A program made the translations under genes and the position numbers. Shown here one piece after another: positions 15,810 to 24,051 of a DNA stretch of 59,853 nucleotides. Positions within the stretch are counted from its first letter, which is position 1; every line of letters starts with the position of its first letter. The notes beneath the pieces were generated by a model, which saw only the letters and a list, made by a program, of their open reading frames with translations, was not told the DNA's origin and did no database searches. The stretch lies in contig JAPLJJ010000088.1 of NCBI GenBank assembly GCA_026388665.1, forward strand, positions 1 through 59,853, written 5' to 3'. The stretch is from Deltaproteobacteria bacterium. Lineage in GTDB: Bacteria > Desulfobacterota > Desulfomonilia > Desulfomonilales > Desulfomonilaceae.

Positions 15810-17432
15810 CTAAACCGCATGAACCTCGCACTGATTTATTGATTCTCCAACCGGCTCGCAGCCGCATTCCATGACGGGCTTTGTATAGCAAATGTTTTTT
15901 AATTCAGGGGTAAGCTCTTTCAGTTGCAATTGAATACTTGAGTGAATCTCATTCTTGAACTCGTAATAATGCTCCGCAACAATAAGGGAAGAAATAAACC
16001 GGTCAAGCCGGGTTGGAAATTTCCAAAGCGCCTTCAATAAATATCTCCAGAACTTGAACCTTGTGGGGTACAGCACTCCATTTCTATATATCATGATACC
16101 GACAGCCCTCAATTCCCAAGGATACGGCATCTTGAACGGCATAGTTATTGGAGGATCCATCTCGGCGTAGTGATGGTAAGCTCTTTCAAGATAGGCTTCC
16201 GGCTCATACAGAGTATCATAGAGACTTACAAATTCGTTTGCAATTTCTTCCAGGGGCCTTGTGGGCACGAAGTTTATCAGGCCCGTCTGATTGCTGATAT
16301 TTTCTTCATCCATACTTAGCAAACGATCTTCGGATTTAAGCCTCGTGCAAAGGTCAGTGCCAGGTCCAGCCTGGAGAAGGGTAGTGAAAAGCTCCGGAAT
16401 GTGGTTTTTCTGGGCAAAATCGATCAATCGCTGTCCAGCCCCGCTTTTTTCACCATCGAAACCGAGGATTGTCCCTGCTATTACTTGGAAACCCGCCTTT
16501 GATATTTTCTGAGCCACCTGATCCAGGTCAATGTTGACATTTTGTAGTTTACCAGCGTCTTTGAGACATTCCTCGTCCGAGGTTTCCACGCCAATAAAAA
16601 CCCTTATGAAGCCGGCCCTAAACATATCTTCCATCAGCTTTTCGTCCGCAGCCATATTTACCGAGGCCTGGGTTGAAAAATTAAATGGCCGTCTCCTTGT
16701 TTCCATCCACGGAATCAGCTCTTTTAACAATTCCTTGGTTCTGTGAATGCTACCGATAAAATTGTCGTCAACAAAAAATACGAGGCGTCGCCATCCAAGG
16801 TTGTATAATATTTCCAATTCTTGAAGGACTTGATCCGGTGTCTTGGTACGCATTTTACGGCCTAACATCAAAGTCACATCGCAGAATTCACATTTGAATG
16901 GACAACCTCTTGTGAACTGGATTCCCATGTCCACGTAACTTTTCAGGTCCAGTAAATCAAATCGAGGAGGAGGGCTCTTGGTCATGTCTGCCCGTTCATC
17001 AGATTGTATGATGCGTCCGAAATCCTTTTTCTTGATGCTGGCGAGGAGTTCACCTATATGGACTTCAGCTTCCCCCCTGACAACAATATCCGCCCCTGCC
17101 TGAAGAATCTTTTCTGGAACATGAAAAGACCACGGACCACCTACAACTACCGTTTTCCCTCGTTTCTTGGCTTCTTTGATAACCTCGATGATACCTTTGT
17201 GTTGAACGGCCATTCCTGATATCATTATCAAGTCAGATCGGTCCCACTGGGATTCCGATATTTCTTGAAACACCATATCAACTAATTCTGATTCCCAATC
17301 ACCTGGCAGGAGAGAAGCCAGGGTTAGGAGCCCAAGAGGCGGGACCAATGCCTTTTTTCCGGTCATCTTCATTACTTTATCAAAAGACCAAAAAGTCTGG
17401 GGATGAGCCGGATTCACCAAAAGAGTGCGCAT
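15810..17432 (-). CDS. B12-binding radical SAM protein with DUF4070 C-terminus
   Basis: A 540-residue protein. Residues 1-140 form a cobalamin-binding-like Rossmann domain (DLIMISGMAVQHKG, VVVGGPW). The radical SAM motif RGCPFKCEFCD has Cys 177, 181 and 184. A SAM-barrel and a DUF4070-type C-terminal region follow, ending in a Cys-rich tail (ECGCEP). Hopanoid C-2 methylase HpnP belongs to this architecture, so methylation of an unactivated carbon is a fair guess, but no hopanoid genes are nearby. It converges on the FG-GAP gene and is monocistronic, with a possible promoter at 17461-17489. The product could be another lipid or natural-product methylase. Confidence 0.85.
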   Translation of the reverse strand: MRTLLVNPAHPQTFWSFDKVMKMTGKKALVPPLGLLTLASLLPGDWESELVDMVFQEISESQWDRSDLIMISGMAVQHKGIIEVIKEAKKRGKTVVVGGPWSFHVPEKILQAGADIVVRGEAEVHIGELLASIKKKDFGRIIQSDERADMTKSPPPRFDLLDLKSYVDMGIQFTRGCPFKCEFCDVTLMLGRKMRTKTPDQVLQELEILYNLGWRRLVFFVDDNFIGSIHRTKELLKELIPWMETRRRPFNFSTQASVNMAADEKLMEDMFRAGFIRVFIGVETSDEECLKDAGKLQNVNIDLDQVAQKISKAGFQVIAGTILGFDGEKSGAGQRLIDFAQKNHIPELFTTLLQAGPGTDLCTRLKSEDRLLSMDEENISNQTGLINFVPTRPLEEIANEFVSLYDTLYEPEAYLERAYHHYAEMDPPITMPFKMPYPWELRAVGIMIYRNGVLYPTRFKFWRYLLKALWKFPTRLDRFISSLIVAEHYYEFKNEIHSSIQLQLKELTPELKNICYTKPVMECGCEPVGESINQCEVHAV

Positions 17433-17460
17433 GAAACTATCCTGGGAATTAAGTTTACTA

Positions 17461-17489
17461 AATATAACAAAAATTTACATAATCTGCAA
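17461..17489 (-). promoter_or_regulatory. candidate sigma-70 promoter for the radical SAM gene
   Basis: On the minus strand TTGCAG (17484-17489) and TATATT (17461-17466) are separated by exactly 17 bases, about 30 bases before the start codon. The -10 is 5/6 and the -35 only 3/6. Confidence 0.35.
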
Positions 17490-17766
17490 CTTCTAACACG
17501 CTTTTCGACTTGGCCCCGATTCCCCCGGATGCACTGACAGGGGGCTGGATGATTCCGTTGTCCGGGCAAGGAAATTATCCTTGACACCGACGCGAGCCTC
17601 AATAATAATCCGTGACGAATCAGATTCGGTTCGAATCCCGATGAGACGTCTCCTGAGAGTTGATTGGATGCAAACTTAGTATTACAGCACTGTTCAGTCG
17701 ATCTGCCCGGTTTTGTCCGAAACGTATCGAAACCGGTCAAGAAATCGCTATTATCTGGAAATCCGA
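17490..17766. other. intergenic region with inverted repeats
   Basis: This is the divergent region between the radical SAM and UPF0280 genes. CCCCC and GGGGG around 17522-17545 could pair. CCGGTTT (17707-17713) and AAACCGG (17730-17736) form a perfect seven-base inverted repeat just before the plus-strand gene. No open frame or tRNA is supported. Confidence 0.4.
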
Positions 17767-18513
17767 ATGCCTGCCGTTCAAAACATTTATGAAATAAAAG
17801 ATTATAAAAATCGGATTCCTCTCGCGAACTCCGTAAATTTTAATGTAGATGTTCGTGAGACCAGCATCCATATTCAAGCCAGAGTCGACCTTTCCGCGAA
17901 AGCGAAAGAATCGGTCTTTCGATATCGTTATCAGATAGAAGAATATTTGAGACAGCATCCGGCGTTGAGGGAAACAGAGAGCCCTATCCAAACATACTCA
18001 TCCGCCCCTGAGATTGTACGATATTGTGATCTTTCATCCCGCAATACCGGGGTTGCTCCAATGAGTTGTATGAGTGGCGCAATGGCCGATTTTGTGGGTC
18101 GTGACCTGACCCCTGCGTCTGACACTGTGATCGTTTCAAGTGGAGCGGATTCGTTTATTCATTCCAGTAATCCTCTCGAAGTCTTTCTTTATTGTAAAGG
18201 TTCTCCGTTTCACGATCAGTTGGTTTTGAAGCTGGAAAACCTCAAAAATGTTTTTGGCTTATCGACATATTCGCCTGGTCGTGGGATTCACGCTGTGACT
18301 GTATTGTCTCGGTCCGCCTGCTGGGCTGCCTCTTTTGCCAAGGACCTTGGAATGAGACTGGTGTCGGGTGAATCACTGAAATCGACTCTAAACAGAGCGG
18401 AAGCCTACTCTGATGTTGGTGGTTTAATAATCATAGCCGGTCCGAAAATTGTGGTAGGCGGCGTCTTTTCTCTTATGTCGGTATCCAAAGACCGTTCGGT
18501 TGAGGCCTCTTGA
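17767..18513 (+). CDS. UPF0280 (ApbE-related) family protein
   Basis: A 248-residue protein that I place in UPF0280, a family distantly related to the flavin transferase ApbE. The supporting blocks are the YEIKDYKNRI start, VDVRETSIHI, PMSCMSGAMADFVGRDL and VIVSSGADSFI, matching the family's ETDL, GAMA-FVG and ENGGD positions. Biochemical function is not established. The start at 17767 gives the family-like N-terminus; an upstream TTG at 17713 is less likely. The phosphoesterase gene follows twelve bases later, and its ribosome site overlaps this stop codon, so the two are translationally linked. Confidence 0.75.
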   Translation: MPAVQNIYEIKDYKNRIPLANSVNFNVDVRETSIHIQARVDLSAKAKESVFRYRYQIEEYLRQHPALRETESPIQTYSSAPEIVRYCDLSSRNTGVAPMSCMSGAMADFVGRDLTPASDTVIVSSGADSFIHSSNPLEVFLYCKGSPFHDQLVLKLENLKNVFGLSTYSPGRGIHAVTVLSRSACWAASFAKDLGMRLVSGESLKSTLNRAEAYSDVGGLIIIAGPKIVVGGVFSLMSVSKDRSVEAS

Positions 18514-18524
18514 GGTCAACCTGC

Positions 18525-19022
18525 ATGAAGATCGGGGTTTTGTCAGACACTCACATGAAGGCCCCTGATCGGGTTCTCAACTGTATACTGGATGACACAT
18601 TTAAAGACGTAAGTATCATTTTACATGCCGGCGATATAGTTACAGCCAGCGTTTTAGAAACCTTGGAAGAGTGGGATGCGTTGGCAGTCTGTGGAAACAT
18701 GGATGATTTCGAAATAGTCGATGTTATTCCGCAAATAAGAATAATTACAGCCGAAACCAAACGGATTGGTCTTATACATGGCTGGGGTTCCAAACAAGGT
18801 TTACAGGAACGAATCCTATCCAAATTTGAAGATGATACACCTGATTTAATTATTTACGGTCATTCTCACGTCCCTTTTTTTGGTGAGGTCAATGGAATAT
18901 TGATGTTTAACCCTGGTTCAGCGTCCCACGGTATACATTTAGATGACTGTACAGTGGGTATTTTGGAAATTCACGAATCTGAAATCAATGCAAAAATTAT
19001 AAAAATACCACAACAGCATTGA
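18525..19022 (+). CDS. YfcE/MJ0936-type metallophosphoesterase
   Basis: A 165-residue cytoplasmic calcineurin-like phosphodiesterase of the YfcE/MJ0936 group. Metal ligands are in MKIGVLSDTH, LHAGDI, CGNMD, LIHGWG and YGHSHVPF, in the expected order. Substrates of these enzymes are usually artificial phosphodiesters, so the role is unknown. The ATG at 18525 is nine bases after GAGG, which overlaps the stop of the UPF0280 gene. After the gene, ACTTTTCA (19028-19035) and TGAAAAGT (19059-19066) form a perfect inverted repeat with a 23-base loop but no U tract. Confidence 0.9.
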   Translation: MKIGVLSDTHMKAPDRVLNCILDDTFKDVSIILHAGDIVTASVLETLEEWDALAVCGNMDDFEIVDVIPQIRIITAETKRIGLIHGWGSKQGLQERILSKFEDDTPDLIIYGHSHVPFFGEVNGILMFNPGSASHGIHLDDCTVGILEIHESEINAKIIKIPQQH

Positions 19023-19141
19023 AAAAGACTTTTCAACGCTATGATATTCGTTGTATTCTGAAAAGTTAGGGAGCATACGCTAACGTTTTCTGAAAGTCCG
19101 ACGAGGCCGTAATAGGCCTGATGTTTTTGAGCAAAGAGAAG

Positions 19142-19633
19142 ATGGAACGAATTTGGGCCCCGTGGCGAATTGATTACATACTGGGATCAGAAAAAGAAGC
19201 TGGATGCATTTTCTGTACTAAACCCGAGTCGCGGGAGGACGAAGAAAACCTTATCGTTCATCGGGGTTTGGGCGCGTATACCATAATGAACAAGTATCCA
19301 TACAATAACGGTCATGTTCTGGTGGTACCATACAAACATGTTTCGGAGATATGCGATCTGAGTGTTGAGGAAAATAGCCTGCTGCTTCAGGAGGTATGTA
19401 AAGCTATCAAGGCTTTACGGCACGTGATGAAGCCGGACGGCTTCAATATAGGAATAAATGTTGGATTGATAGCCGGCGCAGGAATTGCCGAACATGTTCA
19501 TTATCATATTGTTCCCCGATGGGCGGGCGACACGAATATGATGCCGGTATTGGCCGATGTCAGGGTAATTCCGGAGCATTTGAGGCAGACACGCGACAAA
19601 ATCGCTCAAGCGTTTGACAAACTTTTTCAGTGA
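19142..19633 (+). CDS. HIT-family nucleotide hydrolase/transferase
   Basis: A 163-residue histidine-triad protein of the bacterial group starting ME(R/Q)(I/L)WAPWR. The catalytic triad is EHVHYHIVPRW near residue 119, and CIFC near the N-terminus supplies half of the common zinc site. HIT enzymes hydrolyse or transfer nucleotides from nucleoside phosphates such as adenylates. The ATG at 19142 fits the family start; an ATG at 19121 in frame adds seven residues. The LapA-like gene starts 19 bases after its stop. Confidence 0.88.
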   Translation: MERIWAPWRIDYILGSEKEAGCIFCTKPESREDEENLIVHRGLGAYTIMNKYPYNNGHVLVVPYKHVSEICDLSVEENSLLLQEVCKAIKALRHVMKPDGFNIGINVGLIAGAGIAEHVHYHIVPRWAGDTNMMPVLADVRVIPEHLRQTRDKIAQAFDKLFQ

Positions 19634-19652
19634 TTCGAGAATAGGAGCTGTC

Positions 19653-20066
19653 ATGAGACTCATCAAGAGGCTAATTGAGCTAGCCTTCGTCATACTTATC
19701 ATTTCGCTGTTTATGAAGAACAAGGACATTGAACTTAGTATAAATTATTTTGGTCTGAAGGAACCTATCAGACTCGCCTTTTGGGAACTCGTCACTGTGT
19801 GCGTTTCTCTGGGGATCATAATAGCCGCTCTTGGAGATTTCATTACCCAATTGAAATGGGTGCGGGAACGCCGACGCATGATAAAGACTGATCGGGAACA
19901 CCAGGGCGAGGTGAATCGTCTAAACACCAAAATTAGTGATCTGGAATCCGAAAATCAGCGATTGCAGAAGGATTTGGAGCAGAAGAATTCAAGAATAGCG
20001 GAGTTAGAGCATTCTACAACTGAGATTGCGTCCGGCGCCACTGCCAGTTCTTCGTCTGAAGCCTAA
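19653..20066 (+). CDS. LapA-domain (DUF1049-like) membrane protein with coiled coil
   Basis: A 137-residue inner-membrane protein. Two hydrophobic spans (about residues 8-24 and 46-68) flank a short polar loop (NKDIELSINYFGLKEP), the layout of LapA-domain proteins. A charged coiled coil of about 50 residues (EVNRLNTKISDLESENQRLQ onward) and an Ala/Ser tail follow. LapA proteins associate with lipopolysaccharide assembly control in enterics; here the assignment is by topology. GGAG precedes the ATG. It sits in an apparent operon with the HIT gene. Confidence 0.75.
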   Translation: MRLIKRLIELAFVILIISLFMKNKDIELSINYFGLKEPIRLAFWELVTVCVSLGIIIAALGDFITQLKWVRERRRMIKTDREHQGEVNRLNTKISDLESENQRLQKDLEQKNSRIAELEHSTTEIASGATASSSSEA

Positions 20067-20209
20067 ACTAATTTAGTCCCCTTTTCTCCGGACGTGAATT
20101 GACGGGTTCGGTCGGCTATTGGTTGGCCAGGCTCAAGTGAGGCGTTTCCCTCAAACATCAATTTCGTGTCGGTTTTCAGGAGGGTGGCGTTTTACGCTGG
20201 ACATTGAGT

Positions 20210-21169
20210 ATGGAAATTATTCGCGTCCGCGAAAAAATATTTCAAACTTTTTCGAAGCCTTCAGTAGCCCTGGGCAACTTTGACGGAGTTCACCTGGGAC
20301 ATCAGGAAATTCTTAGGAGAACGGTTGAAACTGCTCACGGCAAAGGAAGAGAAGCCGTAGTTTACACATTTGATCCGCATCCGCGTCTGGTCTTGAATCA
20401 GGCCCCTGAGATCCCTCAGATCACAACTTCCGAAGAAAAAGCGGCCATATTACAATCTCTCGGTATTGATGTGCTGGTCCTTGCTGAATTCACAAAAGAG
20501 TTTGCGCGGCAGTCCCCTGAAAGTTTTGTTGAAAATACTCTGGTTGAAGAACTGGCTATAAAGAATCTGTTCGTAGGTGAGAATTATAGGTTCGGTAGCG
20601 GTCGATCAGGGACCCCCCTGCAATTGAAACGAATGGGGCAGGAGATGGGGTTTTCAGTACACATCGTGCCTTCAGTCAAAGTACAAGGAGAGGTTGTGTC
20701 GTCCACACTAATTCGTAAACTTCTCCTCGCTGGAAAAATTGTAGAAGCGAACGAAATGTTGGGTCGGCCTTTTTCGATTCAGGGGAATGTCATTCATGGA
20801 CACAGTAGGGGTAAGGGATTAGGGTACCCGACCGCAAACATAAAGCCGGATAGAAAGTTGAGACCTCCTGATGGGGTTTACGCTGTATTCTGTAAATTCC
20901 AAGGGCAAATCTATCCGTCAGTAATGAACATTGGTCGCAATCCGACTTTTCATGACCGCAAGACTTCTTTTGAGGCTCATCTTCTTGATTTTTCAGAAGA
21001 ACTGTATGGATCAACAATCAAGCTTTTCTTTATCCAAAGGCTCCGAGCTGAACGCACTTTTGCTTCAGTTGATGAACTGAAATTACAAATTGCGAGGGAT
21101 GTGGAAAAGGCTCGAAATATCTTGACAGAATATTCTGAAAATTCAAACCCCGGCGACCTTATGATTTAG
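20210..21169 (+). CDS. ribF: bifunctional riboflavin kinase/FAD synthetase
   Basis: A 319-residue RibF that phosphorylates riboflavin to FMN and adenylates FMN to FAD. The N-terminal nucleotidyltransferase has LGNFDGVHLGHQ and STLIRKLLLAG. The C-terminal flavokinase has GKGLGYPTANI with the conserved PTAN, and NIGRNPTF. The length is normal. The ATG at 20210 lies unusually far (27 bases) from the only strong GGAGGG; a TTG two codons earlier is an alternative. The 140 bases upstream show no FMN riboswitch. Confidence 0.95.
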   Translation: MEIIRVREKIFQTFSKPSVALGNFDGVHLGHQEILRRTVETAHGKGREAVVYTFDPHPRLVLNQAPEIPQITTSEEKAAILQSLGIDVLVLAEFTKEFARQSPESFVENTLVEELAIKNLFVGENYRFGSGRSGTPLQLKRMGQEMGFSVHIVPSVKVQGEVVSSTLIRKLLLAGKIVEANEMLGRPFSIQGNVIHGHSRGKGLGYPTANIKPDRKLRPPDGVYAVFCKFQGQIYPSVMNIGRNPTFHDRKTSFEAHLLDFSEELYGSTIKLFFIQRLRAERTFASVDELKLQIARDVEKARNILTEYSENSNPGDLMI

Positions 21170-21235
21170 AAATAATTGTGAATGAAAATGGTTGGGGGCT
21201 AGCGAGAAGAGCTTGTCAAGTTCTGCAAGCAGGTT

Positions 21236-21384
21236 GCGCGTATTATGCTTTTTAGCGCAATGTTATCGTGTGGCACCGGGACGGGGAACTCCTGAACGAA
21301 GATTCGACGGCTCTGCGTCGCTCGTAGTGAAGGTGACCACCGTCCTGGTGCTCCAGGAAAGTTACTCGTTGAAATGCGAATTAG
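21236..21384 (+). repeat. dispersed repeat, copy A
   Basis: Copy A lies in the 288-base gap between ribF and folD. Its 43-base core at 21291-21333 matches copy C (29935-29977, inverted) at 41 of 43 positions. The core contains a small hairpin, CGACG-GCTCTG-CGTCG. The right end is TTGAAATGCGAATTA, related to the right ends of the other copies. Nothing else is seen in the gap. Confidence 0.75.
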
Positions 21385-21457
21385 TGTTACTGATCTATCT
21401 GTAAGAACTTCTCACCCTTAACTCTAAGATCATTTTCCCAAAGGTTATTCCTCAAGG

Positions 21458-22339
21458 TTATTTCTTGAAGAAAGCCTCCTTAGCAGCTGTCAGGGTATTT
21501 TTCATCAACATTGCGATGGTCATGGGGCCAACACCACCAGGAACCGGTGTTATAGCCGCCGCCTTTTCCTTTACCTCATTAAACGCTACGTCTCCCACCA
21601 GTTTGAAGCCCTTTTCCGTTCCTGGGGCGTCCACTCTGTTAATACCTACATCAATCACGACAGCGCCTTCCTTGACCATGTCCGCTGTTACGTATTCCGG
21701 GCGGCCAATAGCTCCAATGACTATATCGGCTTCCGCACAACGAGCTTTTAGATTCTTGGTTTTTGTATGGCACATCGTGACTGTCGCGTTCATATCTCGT
21801 TGGTCGAGCATATTCGAAAGGGGCCGACCCACTATGTTGCTTCGCCCTAGGATGACGACGTCCTTACCAGCGGTTTCGAATCCCCCTCTTTTGATAAGCT
21901 CTATGACGCCTGCCGGTGTGCATGGGAGGAATCTTACTTCACCAATGCTGATCAACCCAACGTTAAAGGGGTGGAAACAGTCCACATCCTTTTCGGGAAG
22001 AATCGAACGCAAAATCTTTGTTTCCGGTATATGTTTGGGCAACGGCAACTGACAGAGAATACCGTGAACGGTCTTGTCCTTGTTGTATCCCTCTATGACC
22101 CTAATTAGTTCTTCTGTCGTGGTAGTCGCCGGCAGTCTGGTTTCCAGAGACTTGATCCCGATATACTCGCACGCCTTTTTCTTGTTCAATACATAGACTT
22201 TTGACGCGGGGTCTTCACCGACCAGGATAACCGCAAGGCAGGGTTCCAAACCCTGAGCTTTGAGCTTGACGACTTCCTCTTTCATTTCGTCTTTGAGTTG
22301 TTGAGAAACTTCATTTCCACTAATGATCTTGGCTGACAT
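21458..22339 (-). CDS. folD: methylenetetrahydrofolate dehydrogenase/cyclohydrolase
   Basis: A 293-residue FolD that interconverts methylene-, methenyl- and formyl-tetrahydrofolate with NAD(P). YVLNKKKAC holds the catalytic Lys, GILCQLPLP and VDCFHPFN are substrate blocks, VILGRSNIVGRPL is the dinucleotide site and PVPGGVGPMT ends the family pattern. AGGAGG lies just before the ATG. It serves purine/Met supply in most bacteria and also the methyl branch of the Wood-Ljungdahl pathway; the CooC-like and DUF3786 genes upstream support the latter use. Confidence 0.96.
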   Translation of the reverse strand: MSAKIISGNEVSQQLKDEMKEEVVKLKAQGLEPCLAVILVGEDPASKVYVLNKKKACEYIGIKSLETRLPATTTTEELIRVIEGYNKDKTVHGILCQLPLPKHIPETKILRSILPEKDVDCFHPFNVGLISIGEVRFLPCTPAGVIELIKRGGFETAGKDVVILGRSNIVGRPLSNMLDQRDMNATVTMCHTKTKNLKARCAEADIVIGAIGRPEYVTADMVKEGAVVIDVGINRVDAPGTEKGFKLVGDVAFNEVKEKAAAITPVPGGVGPMTIAMLMKNTLTAAKEAFFKK

Positions 22340-22470
22340 GCGGTCCTCCTAAAAGTTTTTTAGCTGATATCTGCGTGACGGTCGTGTTAGCTACTTCACG
22401 GCCTATAATGAGCAATCCAAATCCTAGCGCTATATTTCCTCAATATTTTCGATCTATCATTTAATATTGA

Positions 22471-23229
22471 TTAGTTTTCGATGGCTGAAGCTATTTTCTC
22501 GATTGCCCCGAATATCTCAGGGTCATCGAGAGACGGTGGACGATTTTCAAGATCCGCCCTGGCGATCTCCTCGGAGAAAGGTATAATACCAATCAGAGGA
22601 ATCTCACCTAAATTTTCCTTCAGGAACTTTTCCTGGTCCGGATTGCGAACTTTACTCCCCACCGCAGCGATGTTCTTGAGTCCTATATCTTGAGTAAGCT
22701 GTCGAACCTTGTTTGCGGTTTCTATACTCCTTTGACCGGGCTCCACAACTATTAGCAGGCGATCCACTCCCTGGGCCGTGCCGCGGCCCAAATGCTCAAT
22801 ACCTGCTTCCATGTCCATTATAACGAGGTCTTTTTCATAAAGAACCAGATGATTTATTAGGGCCTTAAGTAAGACACTTTCAGGACATATACATCCCCCT
22901 CCGCCTTTCTTGACTGTCCCCATTATAAGAAGCCTAACACCATCCTTTTCACGTCCGAGAGCCTCCGGCAGGTCATCCACCTTCGGATTCATTTTGAAGA
23001 ATCCGCCAACGGTCCCCTTTTTACTCTCCGTCCGTTCATAAATTAGGTCTTCCATTTTGGCGATCGGCGTTATACCGGAAGTGTCAATACCCAGAGCGGA
23101 CCCAAGGTTGGCGTCAGGATCAGCGTCAACAGCCAAAACCCTGTAGCCCTTTCTGGCCCAATAGCGAGCTAATAAGCTGCTTAGCGTAGTCTTGCCTACT
23201 CCCCCTTTACCCGAGACAGCGATCTTCAT
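22471..23229 (-). CDS. cooC: CooC-type carbon monoxide dehydrogenase maturation ATPase
   Basis: A 252-residue SIMIBI-class ATPase. The deviant Walker A loop (GKGGVGKTT) opens the protein, DADPDANLG follows, and GGGGCICPE supplies the paired CxC that binds metal in CooC dimers. MDMEAGIEHLGRG is the switch/Walker B region. These proteins insert nickel into CO dehydrogenase or acetyl-CoA synthase. The ATG at 23229 follows GAGGT; an ATG eight codons earlier is less suited. It lies upstream of folD and after the DUF3786 gene in one minus-strand run. No CODH/ACS catalytic subunit is in the window. Confidence 0.9.
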   Translation of the reverse strand: MKIAVSGKGGVGKTTLSSLLARYWARKGYRVLAVDADPDANLGSALGIDTSGITPIAKMEDLIYERTESKKGTVGGFFKMNPKVDDLPEALGREKDGVRLLIMGTVKKGGGGCICPESVLLKALINHLVLYEKDLVIMDMEAGIEHLGRGTAQGVDRLLIVVEPGQRSIETANKVRQLTQDIGLKNIAAVGSKVRNPDQEKFLKENLGEIPLIGIIPFSEEIARADLENRPPSLDDPEIFGAIEKIASAIEN

Positions 23230-23293
23230 AGTGACCTCAGTAAGGTAATTCAAAAATTCGGATAAGTCCTGAAGAATTATGTTCTAGATATTA

Positions 23294-23941
23294 TTATCGT
23301 TTGGATCGTCTCATCAATTCCAGGACGGCCATCTGGGCTGCCACAGCCATGTCTTCGGCGCTAAAATAGAGTTCCGCAGTTTCATCAAACAGCACAGTTG
23401 CCTCTGGTGGAAATTCCTCATCCCCTTTCCATACTACGCACGTAATTGGCATGAATGGAAAGTAGGAAAGCTCAATCGCCGCGTCACCGCTGTCAAGGAC
23501 CTTTCCGTTCAGTTCTTTTCCAACTTCAACCATAAGGGAAGGATTCTTACCGAATACGGCGATCAAAATCTCTTTTGTTCTTCTGTTAAAGGCCGGTTCA
23601 TAAAATGCGCCTTCTTTGAATTCTCTGAAATGTTTGAGCTTTCCCGTAGGTTTGCGGCCTTCGCTTGAATTCAGGTAGTGCACACAAAGTATGGACAGCC
23701 AGATAGGGGCTTCTTCCCCAGTCTCCTGAATAGTGAACTTCTTAGTTTCGAGATCCAGCAGGACATGCATGTTCAGGTGAGGCACTACGATCGCCCCCCC
23801 CCTTGAAATTAAAGACCCCGACTTTTTCGCTATCCATTTCGGATCTTTTCTGCTGAAGATGTCGAGCCCAATGGCCAGAGCCCTCTCATAGTTGTCCTGT
23901 TTCGGAAGATCCAATTTATTATTGTCTTTAACGGTTAACAT
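23294..23941 (-). CDS. DUF3786 domain protein
   Basis: A 215-residue cytoplasmic protein matching the DUF3786 pattern as I remember it: a helical start, SGSLISRGGAIVVPHL, WLSILCVHYLNSSEG, FREFKEGAFYEPAF, SYFPFMPITCVVWKGDEEF and the final LFDETAELYFSAEDMAV. Function is unknown. DUF3786 genes recur near corrinoid and Wood-Ljungdahl genes in anaerobes, which fits the adjacent cooC-like and folD genes. It lies 64 bases before cooC in the same direction. Confidence 0.8.
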   Translation of the reverse strand: MLTVKDNNKLDLPKQDNYERALAIGLDIFSRKDPKWIAKKSGSLISRGGAIVVPHLNMHVLLDLETKKFTIQETGEEAPIWLSILCVHYLNSSEGRKPTGKLKHFREFKEGAFYEPAFNRRTKEILIAVFGKNPSLMVEVGKELNGKVLDSGDAAIELSYFPFMPITCVVWKGDEEFPPEATVLFDETAELYFSAEDMAVAAQMAVLELMRRSKR

Positions 23942-24051
23942 ATTTGAGACCTGTTACGAACGAACGATATCCGTCCCAAGAGTCTAAAACGATGTAGCGC
24001 CCCTGTTCACAAAATTACCACAGAGAGACACCAGCAGAGGGCGCCTGCATT

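Noticed and set aside
17625-17650. T-arm-like sequence CGGTTCGAATCCCG suggesting a tRNA
   Set aside because: Only four T-stem pairs form, and the seven bases after it have no complementary acceptor strand 60-75 bases upstream; no anticodon arm is seen.
21192-21404. 70-codon plus-strand frame after ribF
   Set aside because: It lies entirely in repeat copy A and has no ribosome site or homology.
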